DNA from: JANWHF01 sp036276235
GTDB lineage: Bacteria; Planctomycetota; Phycisphaerae; Tepidisphaerales; Tepidisphaeraceae
DNA length: 11,013 bases
NCBI GenBank assembly: GCA_036276235.1
Contig: DATBDZ010000171.1
Location: 1 to 11,013 of the forward strand
Direction: 5' to 3'
In this document: positions 6,029 through 11,013 of the stretch, one piece after another
Layout of the letters: each line of letters begins with the position of its first letter
How positions within the stretch are numbered: the stretch's first letter is position 1
Notes under the pieces: model-generated
The model's database searches: none
The model's input: the letters and a program-made list of their open reading frames with translations, nothing else
Told to the model about the DNA's origin: nothing
Program-made: the position numbers and the translations under genes

Positions 6029-6916
6029 ATGCAGGACATACTGATTTTCTCCAACCCGATTTCCGGCCGCGGCAGAGGCCGCAATATCGCCTTGCGTCTT
6101 GAGCATAGGCTCGCCGCCAACGGTTTTCGCGTCCGATCGTTCATGGAGCGGGCGGATCGCATCGCCGATGCCGAGCTGAAATCGCCCGCCCGGGCCGCGA
6201 TCGTCATCGGCGGCGACGGAACATTGCGCACCGTTGCCCAGCGGCTCATTGAGGTTACCGATGCGCCTCCGCCGCTGCTTCCGATCGGCCTGGGCACGGC
6301 CAATCTGATGGTTCGCCATCTGGGGCTTCGCTGGATGGATGAATCGATGGAAACGGATGTGGCGGAGGCGATCCAGCGCGGTCAAACGGCAATGCTCGAT
6401 GCCGGCCGCGCCAATGGAAAGCTGTTTCTGCTGATGGTCGGCATCGGATTCGATGCGCATATCGTCCATGAGCTGGACCGCGCGCGCATGGGGCCGATCA
6501 ATCTGGCCAGCTATCTCGAGCCAGCCGCCCGCGCGCTGGCGGGATATTCCTTTCCGCCGCTGAGCGTCACGATCGACGGCCAACAAGCGTGGGAAGCGCA
6601 GGCAGGACTCGCCTTCGTCGGCAACGTCAAAGAGTACGGCACGATGTTCCCAATCCTCCCCAACGCGCGGCCGGATGACGGCCTGCTCGATGTCTGCCTG
6701 CTCCCGTGCCGCGATCAACTGGAGCTGATGAAGCTATTTCTGCATGCCGCCGCCGGCGAGCATCTCTACGCTGAAGGCGCCGCGTATCGATCCGGCAAAC
6801 AAATCCGCATCGAATCGCCGTCGCCGGTGCCGGTGCAGATCGATGGAGATCCGGGCGGGTATGCGCCAGTCGAGATCGACTTGCTTCCGTTTCGGCTGCC
6901 ATTTATTGTGGGTTAG
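6029..6916 (+). CDS. Diacylglycerol kinase-family lipid kinase (DagK/YegS-like)
   Basis: The 295-residue product has the typical size and order of this family. It begins with a strand carrying IFSNPISGRGRG (nucleotide-binding loop), then the signature GGDGT at residues 61-65, then LPIGLGTANLMVRHLGL. The second, beta-sandwich half includes GIGFDAHIVHELDR, FVGNVKEYG, the PDDGLLDVCLL motif and a closing VPVQIDGDPGG. Such enzymes phosphorylate diacylglycerol, sphingoid bases or related lipids at the cytoplasmic membrane face; the exact lipid cannot be told from sequence. The start ATG 6029 has no clear ribosome site, as with several genes here. It is divergent from the TPR/alpha-CTD gene, with 202 bases between the two starts. 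Its stop TAG lies inside the left arm of the GGTTGTG heptamer hairpin, so the last codons are repeat-derived. Confidence 0.88.
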   Translation: MQDILIFSNPISGRGRGRNIALRLEHRLAANGFRVRSFMERADRIADAELKSPARAAIVIGGDGTLRTVAQRLIEVTDAPPPLLPIGLGTANLMVRHLGLRWMDESMETDVAEAIQRGQTAMLDAGRANGKLFLLMVGIGFDAHIVHELDRARMGPINLASYLEPAARALAGYSFPPLSVTIDGQQAWEAQAGLAFVGNVKEYGTMFPILPNARPDDGLLDVCLLPCRDQLELMKLFLHAAAGEHLYAEGAAYRSGKQIRIESPSPVPVQIDGDPGGYAPVEIDLLPFRLPFIVG

Positions 6917-7005
6917 TTGGTTGTGGGTTGTTGGTGGTGGGTTGTTGAGGAAGCCGCACGCACTTTGACAACCAACAACCCACCACCGACAACCCACAAC
7001 TAACC
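6911..7005. repeat. Inverted pair of GGTTGTT/GGTTGTG heptamer arrays between the lipid kinase gene and kdsA
   Basis: The left arm 6911-6947 and right arm 6973-7005 are inverted partners. They match throughout except for one T/C difference and a four-base insertion (GTTG) in the left arm, and they flank a 25-base spacer. Units read GGTTGTG, GGTTGTT, GGTGGTG, GGTTGTT. The left arm contains the stop TAG of the lipid kinase; the right arm ends one base before the kdsA ATG. The structure would cover the kdsA ribosome-binding region in a readthrough transcript. Confidence 0.85.
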
Positions 7006-7006
7006 A

Positions 7007-7813
7007 ATGATTGATCTCCTCCACTCCGACCGCTCCCCACTATTCATCATTGCCGGCCCTTGCGTCATTGAATCGACCGATCTTTGCCTCACCATCGCGC
7101 GGCATATGAAGGGCGTTTGCGATCGGCTTGGGCTGGCTTACATCTTCAAAGCGAGCTTCGACAAGGCCAATCGCTCGAGCAACGCCAGCTTTCGCGGGCC
7201 GGGGCTGACCGATGGGCTGGTTGTGCTGGAACGGGTGAAGAGCGAGATCGGCGTTCCGGTTCTGACGGACATTCACGAATCCGCCCAAGCCGCGCCGGCG
7301 GCGAAGGTCGTGGACATTCTGCAAATCCCAGCGTTCCTGGCGCGGCAGACCGATCTGCTGCTCGCCTGCGGCAACACCGGCCGCGCCATCAACGTGAAGA
7401 AGGGGCAATTCATGTCTCCGCAGGAAATGGGCAACGCGATCGAAAAAATCCGCTCGACGGGGAATGACAAAATCATGCTGACCGAGCGCGGCACCTTCTT
7501 TGGCTACAACCGCCTGGTCAACGATTTCACCGGCCTTGCCGTCATGAAGGAATTCGGCAAACCCGTCGTCTTCGATATCACGCATTCGACCCAACAACCC
7601 GCGGGCCTGGGAAACCAATCCGGCGGCAACCCCCAATATTCGCCGCTGCTTGCAAGAGCGGCCGTTGCGGCGGGAGTAGACGGCCTGTTCCTCGAATGCC
7701 ACCCCGACCCCAAACACGCCAAAAGCGACGCGGCCACGATGCTGGATTTGATGGCGGTGGAAGGGCTGCTGACCCAGTGCAAGCAGATCGCCGAGTTGCG
7801 GCGCGGCTGGTGA
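7007..7813 (+). CDS. kdsA: 3-deoxy-8-phosphooctulonate (Kdo-8-phosphate) synthase, metal-dependent type
   Basis: This cytoplasmic enzyme condenses phosphoenolpyruvate with arabinose-5-phosphate to give Kdo-8-phosphate, the first committed step to Kdo for lipopolysaccharide. The 268-residue length is normal. Visible family motifs are FIIAGPCVIES, FKASFDKANR, GVPVLTDIHE, FLARQTDLL, NVKKGQF, LTERGTFFGYN and DITHSTQQPAG. Residues Cys19, His193, Glu230 and Asp241 line up with the metal ligands Cys11, His185, Glu222 and Asp233 of the Aquifex enzyme, all at a constant offset of eight, so this is the metal-dependent class and not the E. coli class with Asn at the Cys position. The start ATG 7007 directly follows a repeat hairpin and has no Shine-Dalgarno sequence. 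No other Kdo gene lies in the window. Confidence 0.96.
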   Translation: MIDLLHSDRSPLFIIAGPCVIESTDLCLTIARHMKGVCDRLGLAYIFKASFDKANRSSNASFRGPGLTDGLVVLERVKSEIGVPVLTDIHESAQAAPAAKVVDILQIPAFLARQTDLLLACGNTGRAINVKKGQFMSPQEMGNAIEKIRSTGNDKIMLTERGTFFGYNRLVNDFTGLAVMKEFGKPVVFDITHSTQQPAGLGNQSGGNPQYSPLLARAAVAAGVDGLFLECHPDPKHAKSDAATMLDLMAVEGLLTQCKQIAELRRGW

Positions 7814-7928
7814 TTGACGCGGACTAACGCTCGGCGATCAAATCGCGTTCTCAATTCGATATTTGAAAATCCGCGCCTATAAATACGGAACAGTTTTCCA
7901 AAGTCTCGGGCCTTTGCGGAGATAACCG

Positions 7929-8393
7929 ATGGACCGATCGTTGATCGATCAATACGAAAGCGGCGGCGAAAAACTGAGGCAGTCAATCAAAGGGCTGAGC
8001 CGCGAGGATCTGATCGCGTTTCCGGTGCCGGGAACGTGGTCGATCCAGCAGATCGTGATTCACCTCATGGACAGCGATCTGATCGGCGCGGACCGGATGA
8101 AGCGGATCATCGCCGAGGAAAATCCGACGCTGGTCGGCTACGACCAGGACAAGTTTGTGGCAAATCTGTTTTACGACGAGCAATCCGCCACCGACGCGGC
8201 CGAAATCTTCGATCGTAACCGCCGACTATTCGCCAAAGTTCTACGGAAACTTCCCGATTCCGTATTCGCGCGCAAGGGGACACACACAGAACGCGGAGTC
8301 GTAACGCTCGAGCAACAGCTCAAAGGCTACGTCCAGCACTTCGAGCATCACTTGAAGTTTATTGTGGAGAAGAGGAAGAAGCTGGGGAAATGA
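7929..8393 (+). CDS. DinB-family (DinB_2-like) four-helix-bundle protein
   Basis: The 154-residue product starts at ATG 7929 with GGAG at 7918-7921, seven bases upstream, one of the clearest ribosome sites in the window. It shows the DinB/YfiT-like pattern: a first helix, then PVPGTWSIQQIVIHLMDSDLIGADRMKRI, then LVGYDQDKF, and a last helix with HFEHHLKFI. His45, His137 and His141 form the expected metal-binding triad. Members are metal-binding four-helix bundles in the cytoplasm. Some are thiol transferases (bacillithiol or mycothiol), most have no known reaction, and the name does not imply the DNA polymerase. It follows kdsA after 115 bases and probably has its own promoter. Its TGA stop is immediately followed by a heptamer array. 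Family confident, function not. Confidence 0.85.
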   Translation: MDRSLIDQYESGGEKLRQSIKGLSREDLIAFPVPGTWSIQQIVIHLMDSDLIGADRMKRIIAEENPTLVGYDQDKFVANLFYDEQSATDAAEIFDRNRRLFAKVLRKLPDSVFARKGTHTERGVVTLEQQLKGYVQHFEHHLKFIVEKRKKLGK

Positions 8394-8501
8394 GTTTCGG
8401 GTTTCGGGTTTCGGGTTTCGGGTTTCAGGTTTCAGGTTTCAGGTTTCAGGTTGGCGTAGTGGCCGCTCTTCTCCCGAAACTCGAAACCTGAAACCTGAAA
8501 C
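8394..8501. repeat. Inverted pair of GTTTCGG/GTTTCAG heptamer arrays between convergent genes
   Basis: The left arm 8394-8449 has eight perfect heptamers, four GTTTCGG then four GTTTCAG, starting the base after the DinB stop codon. The right arm 8474-8501 is the inverted partner with four units (CCGAAAC, TCGAAAC and two CTGAAAC), and its last base is the first base of the TlpA stop codon on the plus strand. The whole convergent gap is thus this repeat. It could form a strong hairpin at both transcript ends and serve as a two-way terminator, though there is no T-run. Confidence 0.9.
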
Positions 8502-9643
8502 TATTCACTCAACAGCTTCGGAATCATTTCCTCAAAATTCTCTTCCGCATTGACGGAGCGAACAATTCCTTTGCGGTCGATGAGGAACATCGTGGGGATG
8601 CTGTTGATGCCGTAGGCTTCGGCCAGGGCGTGCAGGCCGGGCTTCTGCGGATCGAAAAGTTGCGGCCAGGGCATGTCCTTGTTTGCCGCCAGGAATTTCG
8701 TCAGCTCATCCGGCTCCTGATCGCATGAAACGCCGACAATCTCCAGCCCCTTGTCGTGATACTTGGCGTAGGTTTCTTTGACGCGCGGCAGCGCCGCTTT
8801 GCAGGGGCCGCACCAGGTTGCCCAGAAATCGACGAGGATCACCTTGCCGGCCCAGTCGGCGCTGGTGAACGGGCGGCCGTTGTTTTGCACGGCAGAAATC
8901 GTCAGCGGCTTGCCTTCCAGCTTTTCACGCAGTTTGGCGATCGAAGTATTGCGATCGCGAAGCATCTGGCCGATCGGCGTGTTCATCGCGGCGATCGCCG
9001 CCGATGCCTTGTCGCGTAACTCGGGCGTGGCGGGGCCGATCTTCATCATCGTCACCAGTTGATCGGTGATCGCTTCGCTGTCGGCGTTGGCTTTGCCCAA
9101 AGCGGCCGCCTGCGTCAGCAGCCTTTGCTGCGTGGCAACATCCTGATTGCAGGTGAGCCATTGCGCGGTGATGAGCATGGACTGAGCGACAGCCGCCGAC
9201 TTGCCGGGACCGGCGGCGGCGCTCTTCAGCTCGGCGCTTGTTTCCGCGTCGCCATAAACCACCAACAGCGGCAACACCTCTGACTGCACGCCATTCCCAT
9301 ACGCCTGGCTCTGCTCGTCATCGCTGCGTTTCAACTCCGCGGCCAACGTCTTGAGCTTTCGCAGGAGCGGCAGGGCGCGCGGGGCGATTTGGGCGCGCTT
9401 GGATGAATCGAGCAAAACGGCCGTCGCAGTGGCGTCGGTGTCTTTAAGTTGTGCAACAATCGGGTCGATCTCCCGCTCGATGGCGGTCTGCGCGCGGCTC
9501 GGTGGGGACGCCGGGGCAGAGGCTTCAATGTGCGCCGCCGCCGGCATCGCCTCGGGGCCTTCGGGCTTGGGGCTGCATGCACAAAGGCCGACCGTTATGC
9601 CGAGCAGCAAGAAGCTGCACACGATCTGGTGTGCTTGGCACAT
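8501..9643 (-). CDS. TlpA-like thioredoxin-fold lipoprotein
   Basis: The 380-residue product starts at ATG 9643 with AGAGG nine bases upstream. The open frame extends to 9865, but the extra 74 residues are encoded largely by the inverted palindromic repeats and lack a signal, so I reject them. Residues 1-23 are a lipoprotein signal (MCQAHQIVCSFLLLGITVGLCAC), with Cys23 as the likely lipid-bearing residue; Cys at position -2 is unusual. A long helical, polar region (about 40-235) of unknown role follows. The TlpA/ResA-type thioredoxin domain at about 240-378 has VDFWATWCGPC with redox cysteines Cys278 and Cys281, and the cis-proline motif SIPTMFLID. It probably reduces or exchanges disulfides on the outer side of the inner membrane, for example in cytochrome maturation. 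It is convergent with the DinB gene and lies 229 bases downstream of the aldo/keto reductase gene. Confidence 0.88.
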   Translation of the reverse strand: MCQAHQIVCSFLLLGITVGLCACSPKPEGPEAMPAAAHIEASAPASPPSRAQTAIEREIDPIVAQLKDTDATATAVLLDSSKRAQIAPRALPLLRKLKTLAAELKRSDDEQSQAYGNGVQSEVLPLLVVYGDAETSAELKSAAAGPGKSAAVAQSMLITAQWLTCNQDVATQQRLLTQAAALGKANADSEAITDQLVTMMKIGPATPELRDKASAAIAAMNTPIGQMLRDRNTSIAKLREKLEGKPLTISAVQNNGRPFTSADWAGKVILVDFWATWCGPCKAALPRVKETYAKYHDKGLEIVGVSCDQEPDELTKFLAANKDMPWPQLFDPQKPGLHALAEAYGINSIPTMFLIDRKGIVRSVNAEENFEEMIPKLLSE

Positions 9644-9661
9644 GAGGCGATGCCTCTGGCT

Positions 9662-9765
9662 CCCGCCCCCGGTACTCCGGGGGAGGGCTGGGGAGGGGGT
9701 TGTGTTGAGATGCGCGTCTCGCGCGAACCCCCACCCTAGCCCTCCCCCGGAGTACCGGAGCAGGG
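9662..9765. repeat. Inverted pair of the 40-bp palindromic element upstream of the TlpA-like gene
   Basis: The reverse copy (9662-9701) and forward copy (9726-9765) flank 24 bases that hold a small palindrome (GAGA-TGCGCG-TCTC). They are near-perfect inverted partners, and each has its own palindromic core around GGTACTCC/GGAGTACC. The copy at 1-40 is the same element. The unit ends 18 bases from the ATG at 9643, so a transcript from the aldo/keto reductase side would fold just before the TlpA ribosome site. Confidence 0.85.
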
Positions 9766-9872
9766 AATAATGCATCGCCAGCGAAGATCGTACCCTGCAA
9801 GCAACGTGATTCCATTTACGCACCGGCATGCCTTCTCCCTGGCAAGAGACTTGAACTTCCAACATTAGGCAC

Positions 9873-10871
9873 TCACGCGGGCGTTTTGGTCAAGGCGTCG
9901 ATTTTTCGGATTTCTTCGTCGCTGAATTGCAGGTTCTTCAAGGCCGCCACGTTTTGCTCGACCTGCTCGACGCGCGATGCGCCGGCCAGCGCGCTGGTGA
10001 TGCCGGGGAGGCGCAGGACCCAGGCGATTGCCATCTGCGCCAGCGATTGCCCGCGGGCTTTGGCGACATCATTCAGGCCCGAAAGAATTCGCTTTCGATC
10101 TTCGACGCCATGGCTCTTCACCCATTCGCGCGGCCAGATGGTCGCGGCGCGGCTGTTGGGATCGACCTCGCCATTCAAAAACTTATCCGTCAACAGCCCC
10201 GACGCCAGCGGGCAAAACGCGATCACGCCGGTTCCAAATCGTTCCGTTTGCGGCAGCAAATCCCACTCGATCGTGCGGCCCAGCAAATTGTAATAAGGTT
10301 GATGAATCGTGATCGGCGCCCAATCATGCTGCTGAACTGTGCGCACCGAATCGGCGAACTGCGCGCCGCTGTAACTGCTCACGCCCGCGTACAGCGCTTT
10401 GCCATGCTTCACCAGCGTATCGAGCGCGCCCAGCGTCTCATCGAGCGGCGTGTTCGGATCGGGGCGATGGGAATAAAAGATGTCAAAATATTCGACGCCC
10501 ATCCGCGCCAGGGATTGATCGCAACTGGCTATCAAATATTTGCGCGAGCCCCATTCGCCGTAGGGGCCGGGCCACATGCGATAGCCCGCCTTGCTGGAAA
10601 TGATGATCTGCTCGCGCGGGAAATCCTTGAGAATTTTGCCGCACACCAGCTCGGCATTGCCGGGCGGATGGCCGTAGTTGTTGGCAAAATCAAAATGTGT
10701 GATCCCCAGATCAAAGGCGCGGTAGAAGCAGTCCTTGGCGGCCTGCTCATCCTTGTAGCCGCCAAAGGTTTCCCAGGCTCCCAGCGAAATCGCCGGCAAA
10801 AGCAATCCGCTCCGCCCGCAGCGGCGATAGATCATCTGGTCGTAGCGTTTGGGGTTAAAATTGTTGGACAT
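9873..10871 (-). CDS. Aldo/keto reductase, YghZ-like (L-glyceraldehyde 3-phosphate reductase type)
   Basis: The 332-residue product closely follows E. coli YghZ (Gpr) from the first residues: NPKRYDQMIYRRCGRSGLLLP, DLGITHFDFANNYG, ISSKAGYRMWPGPYGEWGSRKYL, SLARMGVEYFDIFYSHR, IAFCPLASGLLTDKFLNG and GASRVEQVEQNV. The catalytic tetrad is complete: Asp61, Tyr66, Lys94 and His135. These enzymes are cytoplasmic NADPH-dependent reductases. YghZ reduces L-glyceraldehyde 3-phosphate and helps detoxify methylglyoxal, but the true substrate here may differ. ATG 10871 is supported by the alignment of its N-terminus with YghZ. There is no Shine-Dalgarno site, and the upstream region is a heptamer repeat from base 10873, so the promoter must lie inside or beyond that repeat. 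The gene is followed by the TlpA-like gene on the same strand. Confidence 0.92.
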   Translation of the reverse strand: MSNNFNPKRYDQMIYRRCGRSGLLLPAISLGAWETFGGYKDEQAAKDCFYRAFDLGITHFDFANNYGHPPGNAELVCGKILKDFPREQIIISSKAGYRMWPGPYGEWGSRKYLIASCDQSLARMGVEYFDIFYSHRPDPNTPLDETLGALDTLVKHGKALYAGVSSYSGAQFADSVRTVQQHDWAPITIHQPYYNLLGRTIEWDLLPQTERFGTGVIAFCPLASGLLTDKFLNGEVDPNSRAATIWPREWVKSHGVEDRKRILSGLNDVAKARGQSLAQMAIAWVLRLPGITSALAGASRVEQVEQNVAALKNLQFSDEEIRKIDALTKTPA

Positions 10872-10872
10872 A

Positions 10873-10986
10873 AGTTGTCAGTTGTCAGTTGTTAGCGAAT
10901 AGTTGCCAGTTGCCAGTTGTCAGTTGCCAGTAAATGCATAAGTTGCCAGTTGTCAGTGGAAGAGCAATCAGTTGTCAGTTATCAGT
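10873..10986. repeat. AGTTGCC/AGTTGTC heptamer array upstream of the aldo/keto reductase gene
   Basis: Eight phased 7-bp slots run from 10873 to 10928 (AGTTGTC, AGTTGTC, AGTTGTT, a degenerate AGCGAAT, then AGTTGCC-type units). Shorter groups follow at 10941-10957 and 10970-10986, separated by non-repeat bases that include TAAATGCAT and GAAGAGCAA. All units face the same way; no inverted arm is seen before the window ends. It is the same family as the array at 4814-4897. Confidence 0.85.
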
Positions 10987-11013
10987 GGGAAAACAAAGGC
11001 ATTTGTATTTACT

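Noticed and set aside
7863..7883. Promoter TTGAAA / TATAAA before the DinB gene
   Set aside because: The spacer is only nine bases, too short for a sigma-70 promoter, and no better -35 fits the TATAAA.
8394..8501. CRISPR array
   Set aside because: Units are seven bases and contiguous, without unique spacers; no cas gene is present.
9644..9865. Extra 74 residues at the start of the TlpA-like protein
   Set aside because: Much of this stretch is repeat-encoded (palindromic pair), and it would bury a good lipoprotein signal inside the protein.
1..11013. tRNA, rRNA, phage, toxin-antitoxin or defence genes
   Set aside because: I looked on both strands and saw no cloverleaf, ribosomal or recognisable system genes; the protein genes are envelope or housekeeping families.

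Overview
The window looks like a piece of a GC-rich Gram-negative chromosome, most likely from Planctomycetota (Phycisphaerae-like). Three things suggest this: a TPR protein carrying two RNA polymerase alpha C-terminal-like domains, few clear Shine-Dalgarno sites, and gaps between genes filled with heptamer repeats and palindromic elements. The presence of kdsA implies a Kdo-containing outer envelope. The taxonomic call rests on recognising families, not on a search.

Layout. 1-438 is the C-terminal end of a family 9 glycosyltransferase whose frame runs off the left edge and reads through a palindromic repeat. Three forward genes follow: a small membrane protein (501-1019), a DUF4442/hotdog-like protein (1130-1780) and a large multipass membrane protein (1802-3019). 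The gene-free stretch 3020-3501 holds a MITE-like element with 14-bp terminal inverted repeats. Next come two reverse-strand genes, a SpoIID/LytB-like protein (4791-3502) and the TPR/alpha-CTD protein (5826-4906), the latter with a good promoter. Forward genes resume with a diacylglycerol-kinase-family lipid kinase (6029-6916), metal-type kdsA (7007-7813) and a DinB-family protein (7929-8393). Two reverse genes close the window: a TlpA-like thioredoxin lipoprotein (9643-8501) and a YghZ-like aldo/keto reductase (10871-9873).

Functionally this is mostly envelope and housekeeping: glycosyl transfer, Kdo synthesis, lipid phosphorylation, peptidoglycan cleavage and thiol redox, plus one probable transcription-related protein. 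No defence island, phage, CRISPR array, RNA gene or obvious new multigene operon is visible.

The unusual part is the non-genic architecture. Four different 7-bp repeat families occupy five places. Three of these are inverted pairs that fill a gap between genes almost exactly, one lies inside the start of a coding region, and one lies upstream of a gene. A second element type (about 40 bp, palindromic, with an open frame reading NPLPSPPPEYRGRE or close variants) occurs three times, once in frame inside a gene. A third type is the 379-bp MITE-like element. Together they suggest active spread of small non-autonomous repeats into gaps, terminator positions and coding sequence.
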